From: Ilyonectria destructans
Lineage: Eukaryota; Ascomycota; Sordariomycetes; Hypocreales; Nectriaceae
Length of the DNA: 64,000 bases
Assembly (NCBI GenBank): GCA_020740775.1
Contig: JAHEWK010000010.1
Span: 1,984,001-2,048,000, forward strand
Reading direction: 5' to 3'
The stretch's first letter is position 1; every line of letters begins with the position of its first letter. Of this stretch, positions 1 through 11,932 are shown in pieces. The position numbers and the translations under genes were made by a program. The notes beneath the pieces are model-generated. The model was not told where the DNA came from and did not search any database. It worked only from the letters and a program-made list of their open reading frames with translations.

Positions 1-530
1 TCACTCTGTGGCACCCCAAGCACCTTGGACAAGGCCAGATTGACGAGGATTCGGAACCAGCGCCAATTGTTCTTCGGCATAGCGTGGTGGTTAATCTGCA
101 AAAGCCATCTCTTGAGGTTTTCCTTCGAGTTTTCGCTCAGCATGGCTGTCGCGTCTTCTGGTGCGGTCAGAAGTGCAAAGGCAATCGACTCCATCTCAAC
201 CATGCGCTGGTCGCAGGGTCCAATATCACCCCAAAAATCGGGATTTCCGGGATCAACACCAGCCTGAAGCCCGCTCAGCCATGATTCGAGACCTGAAGCA
301 CCCGAAGTTGAATTCTCAAGAATGGCAGTAATTGCCCAAAGAGGACGTGCAAATCCCTCAAGTTGGGCGGCAACATCGTCAAAAGCCGCAAAGGTGGATG
401 GTCTGATCTTCACACGGGCACCGGTCGATGACTTGTATGGAATAAGTGGTTGTACCAATGCCGTAGCCGCGCGAAGAAGGTCGGAGCGAGATTGGAACGG
501 ATTATCCGTGAAGCCAGTAAGTCCAGCCAT
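1..530 (-). CDS. DUF2264 family protein (5' part only)
   Basis: This is the N-terminal ~176 residues of an intronless reading frame that starts with ATG at 530 and is open to the window edge, so the C-terminus is missing. The protein begins MAGLTGFTDNPFQSRSDLLR and contains LEGFARPLWAI, a WLSGLQAGVDPGNPDFWGDI stretch and NHHAMPKNNWRWFRILVN, which match the start of DUF2264 proteins as I remember them. Members are soluble (alpha/alpha)6-like proteins found with polysaccharide-degrading enzymes; some have been placed in a glycoside hydrolase family, from memory and unverified. The gene is divergent from a GH88 glucuronyl hydrolase 570 bp away, which fits a role in uronic-acid-containing glycan breakdown. 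Exact substrate unknown. Confidence 0.8.
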   Translation of the reverse strand, partial: MAGLTGFTDNPFQSRSDLLRAATALVQPLIPYKSSTGARVKIRPSTFAAFDDVAAQLEGFARPLWAITAILENSTSGASGLESWLSGLQAGVDPGNPDFWGDIGPCDQRMVEMESIAFALLTAPEDATAMLSENSKENLKRWLLQINHHAMPKNNWRWFRILVNLALSKVLGVPQS

Positions 531-1101
531 GACAGAAGGATGACCAATTCGTTGATCTAGTCTATTCCAGCGGGACCATGAATGCTTAAGACAATAATGA
601 TGAATTACATCGGAAAGCGGGGTTCCAGATTGAGAATTCAATTTCTGATAACTGGATAAGTAACGCTCTCGGCCACTTGTTGAACCGGGTCTCAGCGTAG
701 GGGAAAACTGGCTTGTGGTGTCAAGACGAAGAACATCTGTGGTGACTTTGCATCTGGGTCCCTGCGGAAATCGGACCGAGGAAAACGGGCTCGGGGTAAC
801 ACGCACTCCGACCAATAGAATCGATGAACAGGTCAATCGTGCCGAGAAATTTATTCGGTTAATATATCACGGACAACGGCCTAATCTTGACCCGAGGCGA
901 GCTTGGTCTGGCCATTTGACCAGGAAATGACGAAACGATCCGCCGACAATTGCGCATGTGAAAACATTGGGATAAAGTGAACAAACCTCCCCTTCAATTT
1001 AGCCAATTTCCTTAAAGCCCACCGGCATTTATTTACGCCACTTTTGTCGCCTAAAAGCAGTGTTAGGATCCAAATTCGCAAACACAAGCGCCCACTACAA
1101 A
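531..1101. promoter_or_regulatory. Divergent intergenic region, DUF2264 / GH88
   Basis: Non-coding 571 bp between two divergent start codons, so it must hold both promoters. CGG/CCG trinucleotides, the half-sites of Zn2Cys6 regulators, are scattered through it, for example around 735-810 and 890-950, but I see no clear inverted pair. No convincing gene. Confidence 0.5.
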
Positions 1102-2715
1102 ATGGACCCAGCCATCACCACGAACCCTGCTTCGTCCAATCCAAGCATAGCATCAGAATCTGTACAACAAGATCCAAGCCCAAATCGGAGTCGAACTGCG
1201 AGTGATACATCCTGGTCTGACGATGCAGGCCACCCTGAAGCACATCATCCGGATCTTCGAACCGAAACTCTCCGGGGCATGCTCTCGGAGTTGTTTAGCG
1301 AAAACATAGCCGCCAAGGTTTGCAGAACCGGTACCAAGTATTTGCATGCAAACAGTGGCTCAACTGGGTTACTAGAAATACCGCAAGCGTTCCCAGAAAT
1401 AGTGCCACAAGAAGGGCCCTCAGCTGGTCAGTGGGAGCTACGCGACGCGGATTTCTGGACTTGTGGTTTCTTTCCCGGGACATTGTACGGTCTCCTTGAA
1501 AGAAGCATCAAGTATCCGCATATGATGGGACTGGACGGCCCACAGCCAAAACAGAGTCTTGTCAAGCTTCGCGCACAGCTTGCAACGCTAAGCAAAACGT
1601 GGTCATGGCCGCTGCACAATATGGCAAAACGGACCGACACACATGACATCGGCTTCATTATAATGCCGGCTCTGAAAAGAGAATGGGAATTGACAGGCGA
1701 TGAACGGAGCCTGCAGTCCATTGTTCAAGCAGCTAGAAGCTTGGCTACGAGATACGTTCCTTCAGCTAGGGCTATCCGCAGCTGGGATTGTCTCCTGAAG
1801 AAAGACATAACGGTTACAGACATGGACGAGAATCTCCTCGTTATAATCGATAGTCTGTGCAATCTAGACTTGTTATTCTACGCGTCGGCACACAGCGGAG
1901 ATGACACACTCAGCTCGGTGGCAGCTAGCCATGCTCGCACCATGCTCAAGACGCACTTGCGGCCAGAGGCATCGACAAGTCTGGCCAAAGGTAGATATAG
2001 AGGTCAGCTTTATTCCACCTGCCATGTTGCAAACCTCGACCCAGCTTCCGGTGCCCTGAAATGGCGTCGCACCGCCCAGGGATATTCCGACGATTCGACT
2101 TGGGCCCGGGGTCAAGCCTGGGCCATCCTTGGCTATGCGCAAACTTATATGTGGACTAAGGATAGAGACTTTTTAGAGGTGTCTTGCGGCGCAGCGGAGT
2201 ATTTCCTTCAACGACTCGAGAATTCTCCGCAAAGTGTTGAGATGGCCACACGCTCACGAGATCCGCACTGCGATAAAGAATTCAGCAAATCCTTCCAAAG
2301 GGGAAGATTTACTCCTCTTTGGGACTTTGATGCACCAGTCAACGATGAAAACCCGCTCCGGGACTCTTCTGCGGGTGCTATTGCTGCCAATGGCATGCTT
2401 ATCCTCTCTCAAGCATTGAATGGGATCCATGATACAAAGCTAGCCAGACGATTCCGAGAGGCTGCCCTCAATATCGCACACGACGTCCTTGACGTGAGTT
2501 TGGCAGAGGAGACTGCACAGTTCTGCAACAGTGGAAATGGAGGTCTTGCAATTGAGGATGTCAAACCCGGACATAGCTTTGAGGCTTTGCTCAAGAATGG
2601 GACTGCAAACAACAACGAAAATGCACGGAGGCGGTACTTTGATCATGGTTTGGTATACGGCGACTATTACATGGTGGAGTTTGGCAATCGTTTGTTGGAC
2701 CTCGGATTAATATAG
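1102..2715 (+). CDS. GH88 unsaturated glucuronyl hydrolase
   Basis: Intronless gene for a 537-residue protein. The start is the ATG at 1102 (context CAAAATGGA); the frame stays open upstream to 1060 but without an ATG. GH88 enzymes hydrolyse the unsaturated uronic acid that polysaccharide lyases leave at the non-reducing end of oligosaccharides. Visible family motifs are FWTCGFFPG at about residues 118-126 and THDIGF at 180-185, the regions that carry the two catalytic aspartates, then STWARGQAWAILG, a TPLWDFDAP block and a C-terminal YGDYYMVEFGNRLL helix. The first ~55 residues are Ser/Pro-rich and disordered, with no clear signal peptide, suggesting intracellular action on imported oligosaccharides. 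It is divergent from the DUF2264 gene and convergent with a Zn2Cys6 regulator, a plausible utilisation module for pectin- or glucuronan-derived fragments. Confidence 0.9.
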   Translation: MDPAITTNPASSNPSIASESVQQDPSPNRSRTASDTSWSDDAGHPEAHHPDLRTETLRGMLSELFSENIAAKVCRTGTKYLHANSGSTGLLEIPQAFPEIVPQEGPSAGQWELRDADFWTCGFFPGTLYGLLERSIKYPHMMGLDGPQPKQSLVKLRAQLATLSKTWSWPLHNMAKRTDTHDIGFIIMPALKREWELTGDERSLQSIVQAARSLATRYVPSARAIRSWDCLLKKDITVTDMDENLLVIIDSLCNLDLLFYASAHSGDDTLSSVAASHARTMLKTHLRPEASTSLAKGRYRGQLYSTCHVANLDPASGALKWRRTAQGYSDDSTWARGQAWAILGYAQTYMWTKDRDFLEVSCGAAEYFLQRLENSPQSVEMATRSRDPHCDKEFSKSFQRGRFTPLWDFDAPVNDENPLRDSSAGAIAANGMLILSQALNGIHDTKLARRFREAALNIAHDVLDVSLAEETAQFCNSGNGGLAIEDVKPGHSFEALLKNGTANNNENARRRYFDHGLVYGDYYMVEFGNRLLDLGLI

Positions 2716-3005
2716 ACATAAGAGACGCGCATTTTACATCCAGAGTTTGGGAAATGCAAAACGGATACTGTCACTCGTCCTGAATATCTCAGTCTTGAAT
2801 TGACGTGCTTCAATTATCCTCTACTTCTTAGTACTATTATACATGACTCTGTTACAACTGTCGCCAATTGTTCAACTGGCCATTGACACTCAACATTCAC
2901 CAATCAACTTCAAGGCCGGGTTATGTGGATTTTCCATATTGAAACAGCATTGACCTCCTCATCTTCTTTAGGATTGAAGCAAATCCACCGATATAGCTAA
3001 GCGAT

Positions 3006-5526
3006 TCACCAACCTCCTCCCTCGTATTCAGCCACAAACATCCCATCATCATAACTAATGATTCGATCCATATCCGCAAATTGTTGATCTAGCAACATTT
3101 GTGATATTGCCGTCAAGTCGCCAGTACCCACACTGCCTCTGTGATATGATTCAGGTTGAATCAAGTCGGTCATATTATTGGATTCCATAGGAGCTGCTAT
3201 CTGGACTGAATACGGGCTTGGCGCCATCGTAGTCGCTACGCTTTGAGGGCCAAAGGTGACCTGCTGAGTGCTCATTTGCGCATTGCTGGAATTCCCTGCG
3301 TCTCCATTTGAGAACAGCATCGTCGAACTCTGATTCAGTCCGTCGTGTGGTGATTGATGGGCTAGAAACGCACTTTGGCCATTGCTTTGGTTTAGTGTCG
3401 AAGCACCAACCGGCGACTGCGAGTTCGTATTTGAATGTTTTACCTCTGTTGTATAACCAGGCACATTAATGGAAAAGGACTCATCTTGGGCGCATCGAGA
3501 GTGTAGCTCAACCAGGAATGAGGCGTATTTCGCAGCCAGATTGTTTTGGAGGCATTGGGTGTCATAAGCTCCTGCCCACCGTTTCGACATAGCTTTGAGG
3601 CTCTCTACCAAGAGCCAGAACTCGGCTGTGAGGCCCACCACGGAGCCATTTCGCCAATGCAAAAGAAGGACCCGGGCAGCAATGTAAACACAGAAAGAGA
3701 ACTGACTGCTTAGTAGAGATTTGGAAGGAGCGCGGTTTAAGTAACGATCCGTGATGGTTGCAATCTCGATTGCAGCAGCCTGACAAGTGTCAATGCTGCA
3801 GAGACTTGGCAATCGAGTTTTGAAAGGCCAGTCTGGCGGGGGAAACGCGATTGGCTGGTGGAGAAGGATCATAGATGCGTTGTGTATAACGTGTGCAAGA
3901 GTCAGGTTAGGATCCATCCGTGATGGCGAGTCCTGTGCGGTATTGACTTTCCATTTCTGCGGCAGGAGCATTTTCCAGTGGACAAGGCGGAGGTCAAGCT
4001 CTTTGAATCGAGTAAGCCAATCGCTGAGGTCTCTCTGGTCTCTGATATTGACCTTTTGTTGTAAAAAATAACTCGTCACACGGCTCAACGACTCGGTTGC
4101 CTCTATGCAATAAGCGAATGCTCCAATGGTTGACATGTCGACGTGCGTCCCCGCAACTTCTGGTGACGTGCCCGCCTCGGAAGGCGTCGTCCCTTCACCA
4201 TCGCCAGTCGTCTGCAGTGGAACAGGATGAGTTGGGAAAAAGGTAATGGGGTTTCCAATGCGGCCGGCCGATTTATCCCAGATGCCAAAGTATGGCGTGG
4301 TGACGGGGATTTCTTTGCGCCAAGTGATTCCATCACAAGGCAATCGACGATTGACATCGTCGGAGGTGAGACTCGTATTCCAACCCATACTCACAGAGCA
4401 GAAACGATCAAGGGAAAAGACGTTCCAGAATACCCTTCGTCGTTCCTCAGCTTCTGTCCAATCCTTGGCTGCGGATAAGGACTTGTAGGGTTGTGAGAAG
4501 GAGGGTCGTTCAGCTTCGTCGTGTTCCACTGTGAGTTGAAGGTACTCGGCCATACGGGTAAGCGAGCCAACCAGTGGCCAAGCTTGAGATGCCTGCCCGT
4601 TTCCAATCTAGTAGATGTGTTAGTCTTCAATGTGAGATCTTCTGGTGGAGAGACGTACATCATTGAAGGCAATGATGAGGAGTGCTTGTAAATTTTCCAC
4701 CGAGAGATGCTTCATAGCTTTAGATACTACCCAGTCTCGGTAGTTCTCTGACTCTTCTGCCGATCTTAGAAGAGAGTTGGATATGTCTTCGTCGGCAATA
4801 TATCTCGAGGCGACAAGTATCATCGATTGCAGAACAAGATGCAGCTTATCCCGTTCCACGTCATCGTCCAACCGTCTTCGGAAGCGACCTTCGTGAATTA
4901 TTGGGATCCAGGGATGCACATGGTTGAAGTATGACTTAAGCACCTCGTCCAACTCTCTTTCGTCGGCTAAATGAGGGATGCCGTTGGCAAGAATACGTTG
5001 TTCATAAGCTCTGTCGTCATTGAGTCTGCGTCTCTTTGCTGAAGCTCCATTTTGTTCCCGTCGAGGGGTTGATTGCGCAGGGGAAGAAGGCGTGGCATTG
5101 AACTTCTGAAGTTCGGTGGCAAGTAACGATAAAATACTACGAGTGCTTGGATCCTGGGGCTGTTGGCGGGGCGCTTCCGCTTCGGCTTGGAGGCAATCAA
5201 GCGAGGTCTGCTGTCTCGCAACCGACCTTTCTAGGGTGTCTACACGGGCCTATATGTCAGCTCGATAAGACGAACATAAGAGGATATAAATGCTTACCGA
5301 GTCTTCTATGGAGATTCTCTATTGCTCCAGCCTTCATTCCCGGCTTTGCCCTCTTCGCTTCATAGACGCATTCGCTTCCGGTCTTGCGACAATGCTGGCA
5401 GCTGGGAGCTTCTCTCGAGCAGCGAAGCTTGCGCCTTCGACATGAGTTGCAAGCGAGGCCCCCCTCCGGGGTTCGGGAGATGTCATCGGCATAAGCGGAT
5501 TGGTCTGGACCGTCGTCCTCTTCCAT
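3006..5526 (-). CDS. Zn2Cys6 transcription factor, fungal-specific
   Basis: Three exons (5526-5298, 5239-4659, 4607-3006) encode 803 residues; introns are 58 and 51 bp. The binuclear zinc cluster lies at residues 26-53 ([11 protein letters not shown]...[11 protein letters not shown], spacing 2-6-6-2-6), followed by a basic stretch ([19 protein letters not shown]) leading into a coiled coil. The middle carries the fungal-specific transcription factor domain: [12 protein letters not shown], then [17 protein letters not shown] and NRRLPCD. The last ~150 residues are Ser/Asn/Gln-rich and probably an activation region. It is a nuclear DNA-binding protein. Position suggests it regulates the adjacent GH88 and DUF2264 genes, but this is inference; the target is not visible. 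The start was chosen at MEEDD because the frame further upstream has no ATG in good context. Confidence 0.88.
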
Positions 5527-6717
5527 TATGCGATTACTTTTTAAGCAAGTGTCGAATAGCAATCGTAATCGCAATCGCAATACGGGCGGAGTGTGTTGAA
5601 ATATGGGTCCGAGTCTCCTCATCCGCATCGCGCTGGTATTACCCCGAAAAGCCGAGACCCCGCAAACCGTCTCCTATTGCCGCGGATAACATGACTAGGG
5701 TGCCTCAATCAGGTCGAGAATACTGTAGTTATTTTAATGTCAGTAAGTAATTCCTTTTCTCCCTCCACCCGGCTATAGGAAGAACCGTCCCTGAATAATC
5801 TTATTCTCCCTTAAACACGTAGGAACTTTTTTTGCACTATCATCACATTCGTATACGCAAAGCGATGTTCCTCAAAAACACGCAGTATTCTCACGTTGAC
5901 AAACAAAAGCATTCAACGTATTCACGCTTTATTCCTGATGTCGCGAAGTGGGAAAATGGGCATTCCGTTGAGCTAAATATCTATCGTTAAGGAATGAAAC
6001 CACAAAATTGGAATCTGCTCGCTCCTTAGGTGTAAATATCTATCTGTTTCATCCCGTTATCTCCCCTGATCCCTTAAAACTAACACAATCACATTGACGA
6101 CCTGACGGCTGTAAATTGGTCTTGGCAGCACCTTAATCGGTCTTACGTACATTGCAACCTATTCTATATACAAATTTGCGTAGAAACATATCAGATCTCT
6201 ATAGGGTAGTCTTTGTCCATAGACCTGCTGGCCTACGTCACTGTCACGTGCTCCATCACGTGGCTGTCAACAGACTAGTGCGGGCACATTGCACTAATAA
6301 TGCCTTGGATATTGTGCATTGTGTCTGGCAGATCCATGCACATATGTATCGCTCTAGATAACAGCAACAAGCATCAATCAGGCACTATATTCAGTACCAC
6401 AGGGTTCAATGTGTTGAAATACACAAGATTTCTTAGTGTATTGCAGTGTATATCCCACTGGGCATCGGTAGACATTCTATTGTGGGTTCCAAGGGTGAAG
6501 ATTCCAGGAACGGGTCCAGAGGTGTCGTATGTCGTAACTCCCAAGACCGGATTTTGGGGGTATATAAATCTCAACCAAACTACCTGCTTATGAGTGTATG
6601 CGCCTACATGACCTCGCACGCTATTTGGTCCAATTTCTATCGTTCAATTCGTAGTGCCTGCCTGCCAAATGCGGGCTCTGCAGGCGACTTCTTCCCAACC
6701 CAATGCCAGTTATAATT
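5527..6717. other. Intergenic region, no gene seen
   Basis: About 1.2 kb without a credible coding frame. It contains two CACGTG palindromes (6245-6250 and 6257-6262) 12 bp apart, which could be bHLH sites, and a TATA-like TATATAAAT at 6561 with no convincing gene behind it. Confidence 0.5.
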
Positions 6718-9442
6718 CTAGATACTTAATAAAGTAGCCACATCCACCTCAGTATTTGGGGCGGCATCGTTGAACCATGGATAATCAAATATGCTCGAGT
6801 CCACCCCTTCATCCTGTTGCAGAAGTAAAGTAGCCACATCCATCCCAGCGTTACTGGAGGCAGTGTCTTCAAGCCATGGGGCACTGAAAGCGCCTGAGTC
6901 TATCCCTTCTTGTGTAACCTCGCGTAGTGACCCGGGGGACTTGGTGGCTGTATTAGGTTTTGCCAAGGGTCGAGAATCTAGGCTGATGGCTTTCTCGATA
7001 GGGGAGTCGAGGAGTCTCCCATTGAGTGTAAGCTGAAAAATGTACTGAAACCTTTCTTCGTACGTCCGCCCTGGGGAGGTAGTCCGCGCAGCCTTGAGCG
7101 AATCTAATTCTGTTAGCTACTTAAACTTGTGTCGGAATACTCCCATTTAAAATGCAACTCACTGGCAAAGTGATGGCCTACAAAAGATATCACATTAGAA
7201 ATTAAGTTCCAAATTTGGAAATTAAGAGAAACAACATACCTATGGGCCAGTATTGGCCGACTTGACCTAGGAATAATACTAAGAGGTCGAGATGCTCCGA
7301 TGTTCGGGATGAGGGGGATTCAGGATATGGTCCCGAAGCGTGATCCATGGTGAGGATGGAGCCGGCGAGAAATATTATGTATGAGCACATGGGATCGACT
7401 GCGTTGAAGTAGTCGGGGTTCCAGTTCTGAACTACCTGAACCAACTCGTTTGCTTTGGACAAGGTGCGATCCCATAGCCCTTGGAGCTCAGGTTGTCCCT
7501 TAGACGGGCTCCTCGTATTCACCTCGGCGGCGGAAATTGCAAGCAGTAAACATGCGCTACATATTGCGGCAGGATGAGTATGATTATTTATTTGGTGGGG
7601 AGAGATGATTGGGAGGTCTGAAAGACTCACCATTGCCAAACGAGCAACATGTCCAGTCGATGTCGATGCTCAACCTCCGTCTCTTCAGTAGCAAAGTTGC
7701 GAATAGGATTGAAGACCCAGGGGGGTAAGGAGAATGTTGTAGCTGCGCAGTCGCTCTCAAGTTCTTGCAACCGTGTCCGCCATGCTAGGCCTTGGCCGCG
7801 TCTTGAGAGATGGCGGAGGTTGGTGACGGATCTCATCAGAAAGCAGGCACCGAGATACAGGTTTCTGCTACGGCAAGACTGGTTGGAAAATATCATACTC
7901 ATGGATTCCCAGTGCTTCATGCCGGATAACGGGACACACTGTCGATCGACGGCCCGGAGTTCCCGCTCTTTCGGCATTTTCGTTGTCTCGGAGCTGGGTA
8001 TCATGGGTAGAGTCATGCGACCCTCCACATTTGTAGCAAAAGCATGCGATATTGCTCTGGGGCCCCTGTGGTTAGCTAGGCATTCCGACTAGTTCGCACG
8101 CTTCCCTCTGAATCAGACTTACGCGACAGCACTGCAACATGTATCGAGCGAGTATATGCACCACCACACGCTCCGCCATTCTTCCGCATCGTAATTCAAC
8201 GCCGCTCCATCGCTAAATGCTTCGGGGGAAGAATCACTGTCACCGTCGCTACCGGCTCTCGCATCGTCGGAACTGTCGTCGCTCTCCTTGTCGACGCATA
8301 GGGTATGATAGAGATCGGCCATGCGTGAAAGCCTTGCAATCTCGGCTACCGCGTCCCAGGTAACAGATGCAGACATATCATGCACGCATAAAAGGATGGA
8401 CGCTTTGATCTCGTCCATGCTGAGACGTTCGCCCCGGTAAAGGGCCGCGGCGCGCTTGGCAAAATCTCCAGGAGAAAGGGTGCCATTGACGAATCCTGGC
8501 TTAGCAAAGCGCGACGAGACGGCGTAAATGGCCATTTTGAGCCGCGGAGGTATCTCCAAGATGCCATATTTCGGCTGACCAGGCGGGGATTTTCGGAGGA
8601 GAGGGTAAACTGGTTGGATATGCTGTATGTACAGGTCGAGTCTGTGGCAAACCGTTAGACCATGTCGTGACGTTCTCGGCAATGTGGGCGTGATCTACTT
8701 ACAAGTATTCTTCCACCTCAGGGCTCAATTCTGGGCTGTCAAACGTAGCGTCGCTGAGCATACGACCCGGAGAAAAGCCCAAAGATGTAAAATTTAGTGA
8801 GGGCATCTCAAAATCGCCATTTGCCAGAGTTGATTCCATGGGGTAGCCGAAGAACCGGCTGAGATCCGATACAGCTCGCTCGTTGTCCATCAGACGATTT
8901 AGGAAAGGAGGAAGGGAAGACTCTTGGTTGGCAAGGAGGGATGTTCGAGCATCTGATAACCAGGAAAGATTGGCCTCCGGCATGGGTCTGCTTGCCGCCA
9001 AGAACCGTTTGGGGGGACCTAAATGAACCAAGGCATGGGTCAGCCGCAGGTGCCAAGAAGAAGAGTCACGGCGTCGATTTACCGGGCTTCCTCCTCAATT
9101 TGCTGTAGGTGCAATCCAAGTGCCGGAGCTGGCAAGTCCTACAAGCTGGACGTCCCATATCGCCTAAGGAAACGGCCCGAGAGTAAGCAAGCGAAACGGG
9201 AATGGCGGTGACGAGGCGAGCATGGGGCCACACATTTGGTTTTCTTGCTGAAGCATCGAGAGTGGGTTAGCCGTCAGGTCCATATTACTCAATCTGCTTC
9301 ATATCTGCTTGACAATGACGTACATTCTGCAATGATCGCAAACTCGCAACTTCGCTGTTTCGGCCGCCTGAGTCCTCGCAGCCAGGCTAGCCACCGGAGA
9401 GCCAGCCTCGGCGTGGGACGCACCCAGCGGCCGAGAGGACAT
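6718..9442 (-). CDS. Zn2Cys6 transcription factor of the aromatic cluster, nine exons
   Basis: Spliced model: 9442-9324, 9247-9234, 9163-9083, 9018-8703, 8641-8123, 8065-7631, 7556-7240, 7177-7163, 7103-6718; 733 residues. The zinc cluster is assembled from three exons: CDHCR ends exon 1, a 14-nt micro-exon supplies the basic IKKTK, and exon 3 gives CDMGRPACRTCQLRHLDC; the spacing is then the canonical 2-6-6-2-6. The next junction creates RRKPGPPKRF, the usual linker after such clusters. The middle region contains the fungal-specific domain (HIQPVYPLL, EEWRSVWWCIYSLDTC). The C-terminus carries two tandem copies of an acidic/aromatic segment (DSGAFSAPWLED / DSSIFDYPWFND, each ending DVATLL), a likely activation domain. 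It sits next to the P450 gene and is the best candidate regulator of the catabolic genes at 10-21 kb. Confidence 0.87.
6731..6912. repeat. Tandem duplication inside a regulator gene
   Basis: Two diverged units, about 6731-6810 and 6827-6912, share AGTAGCCACATCCA near their starts and CCATGG in their middles. They encode the duplicated acidic/aromatic C-terminal segment of the transcription factor. Confidence 0.8.
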
Positions 9443-9954
9443 GGCTGGAAGGTTCAAGGGAGTACACGTAAATACTCAACGTTTGGGGGTTCGGGCGTGA
9501 TTTCGATGGCAGGGCGCTGTAGATGTTGTTAAAATCGACCATGTACAACCTTGAGACTCGGGAGAACGGGATGAATTGAAATGAGGACCAGATCCAATCC
9601 TGGGGCGAGGAGATGCTTAGTTATACTGGCAGATCAAGCGGGAGACTACCGTACCCTTGTCCCGGCATAGCCGCTGTGCGGGGTCGCTGGGGTCCCCGAG
9701 ACCACGATTCGTTGCATAATTGACGCTTGCACTGGGTTCAACACCATGCTATATGGGGAACAGTGTAGGTGTTACCCGTCACCCCCAATGGCATACCCCA
9801 GACTCATCTACCCCAGATTCCATCATGTGTGGCTCGCTGCCTCAAGAGAGTCTGTCAAAATTGAGAAGAGCAGTAGCTGAGAGTAGATTTGACTGGGAAT
9901 GTGGTCCATTTGATACAATACTGAACACCCCCCCCCCCCCCCCAAAAGGGGATA
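9443..9954. other. Intergenic region with poly-C tract
   Basis: 512 bp between the regulator start (9442) and the P450 stop (9955), so it holds the regulator promoter and the P450 3' end. A run of 16 C (9928-9943) lies just beyond the P450 stop. No gene seen. Confidence 0.6.
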
Positions 9955-11932
9955 CTATTGTGTACATGAGGCTTCGCGTATCTTATCGTCAACTCGTTCT
10001 TCCTCGCCAACCTGGGGTCGCGATTTAAACCGCACAAGGAGCCCCGTCTGCTTGGCGAACCAATACGTCTTCACTCGCCACTCCGGCTCGCTCGATGCCC
10101 ATTCCAGGTCGAACGCCCGCAGAATTTGAGGCACAAACTTCCCGACCTCCATGATTGAAATGTTCTTCCCTATACACGTTCTGGCGCCAGCTCCGAACTA
10201 GTGACGGCGTGAGTACTTTTGAACTTCGCGTTTGCTCGTTGAGCGCTGCTAGCCCTCTCACGGGAAGCAGGTGATGGGCATGGGGATGGATTCATTGCAC
10301 TTACAGTTAGCAGGTTGCGATCCATCTCCTTAATTTTCTCCTCGTCGCAAATCCAGCGCTCTGGTCGAAACTGGTCTGCATCTTCGCCAAAGATGTCGCG
10401 ATTGCGATGGATGACGGCCGCGTTCACGCCCACGACGGTTCCCGCTGGGAGATGCGTTCCACACAACTCAGCTCCGCCCTGTGGGACCACTCGTTCGAGA
10501 GGATATGAGACGCCCGGATGCATGCGCAATGCCTCCTTCATGCACAGCTGCCTATTTGTCCGTCATTAGCAACCATACAGGCAATATCATCATAATGCGG
10601 GTTTTGTGGCTGTGACGGGCAATTGCTTCAGTGATGAGACATACAGATATTCCAGCTGTAGGCTCTCAGCATACGTGATGATAGGTGAGAGTTTGCCTAA
10701 TTTGTGAGCCTCGTCAATCTCTCGTTGGAGTTTTTGATACACGCGCTTGTCTTGGATTATGTAATAGAAGACGGCTCGTAGGGAAATGGCCGTCGTATCG
10801 CTTCCAGCCAACCTGTGCGGAAGTTGTAAGCAAAATTGGTCCTCATCGTAAATAGACTGTAACTGCATACAGATTATTCATCAAGTGATTCATGAGCTCT
10901 CGAGTGCTCATCTGGACACCAGTAGAAAGCTGCTGCTTTCGGAAGTATGCTAAAAAATCGGCCCTGTCGGTAGCAGGGGCTTTGGAGTCGTAGTCCTCGA
11001 TTTGTTCCAAGACCATCTACCCCAACATTTAGTCATTTCCACTCCTGCCATCCTGAAACATCATAAAGACATATTTGCTCTCACTTACGTTTGTGACGAT
11101 GGTGATAGGGTCTTTAAACCCCGGTAGCACCTTTGCCAGGAATCGTCTGAATGTGATGTTGCCGAAAAGTCCCCAATGAAGCGAAGGTACTTGTCCGACC
11201 AGGCCACCGTACCAGAGACCCGTCTCGATCCCATGGATGACATCGTTGACGTCTTTGCGATTTTCCATGAATCCAAAGCGCCGAGAAAAGGTAATGGCTC
11301 CAATGACATCAAATGCATACCATTGAACCCAGGCACCTAGATCGATGACTTGCCCCTCTAGCTCCTGCATGCTGGTGATAAACATCTCGCTGCAGGGGTC
11401 AACTAGATACTCTAATGTCCGAATGGAAGTCATGGAGAATTTCTGAGCCACCGGGCGCTTTAGCGCTTTGTGCTCCTCTGGATCCATCGTGGAAAACATG
11501 CTGTGCATCAACTTGTCATCGTGTATCACCGCGAGAGTGTTGTAGAATGCAGACTACAAGTCCCAAAGCCGTTCCATGTGGTTAATAAATTAAAAATTTG
11601 GGCTTTATGGAGATTTGGCAAGGCCACGGACATACCTTGACGAACTTGCTGCCAATGGCGTAAATGGAAGGGATTACGGCAGGGTCGGATATATCGACCA
11701 CATTCGGTGCAGTCCGTACAATTGGGCCGTACTTGTCGTGAAGAGTTCGGTAATTTATGTGAGCATTTCCCTTCCATACAAATCCGACGCGCCAAAACGG
11801 ATTAAACTTGGCAGTCCACGGGCCTGGAATCTCACGCAAACCTCGTTGCAGGGCGGTGCTAATTAAACTGACGATACAGCACCCCGCAAGGGCAAGCCCA
11901 AGAAACATGAGTTTTTCGTTGTTCAGGTCCAT
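9955..11932 (-). CDS. Cytochrome P450, pisatin-demethylase-like
   Basis: Six exons (11932-11636, 11553-11089, 11016-10871, 10812-10645, 10551-10305, 10197-9955) give 521 residues, normal for a microsomal P450. An N-terminal membrane anchor (about residues 8-27) is followed by the proline hinge REIPGPWTAKF. The I-helix oxygen-binding motif AGSDTT is near residue 305, the K-helix EALR near 366, PERW follows, and the haem loop FGAGARTCIG is at about 442-451 with Cys449. All key residues are intact. The N-terminal half (RTAPNVVDISDP, FSRRFGFMENRKD) resembles the fungal P450 group of pisatin demethylase and benzoate-type hydroxylases. It is divergent from an extradiol dioxygenase, so hydroxylation or O-demethylation of an aromatic substrate at the endoplasmic reticulum is the likely job. 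The substrate is not readable from sequence. Confidence 0.9.

Noticed and set aside
9928..9943. Poly-C run as a regulatory or structural element
   Set aside because: Simple homopolymer in a 3' region; nothing ties it to function and length could be a sequencing artefact.
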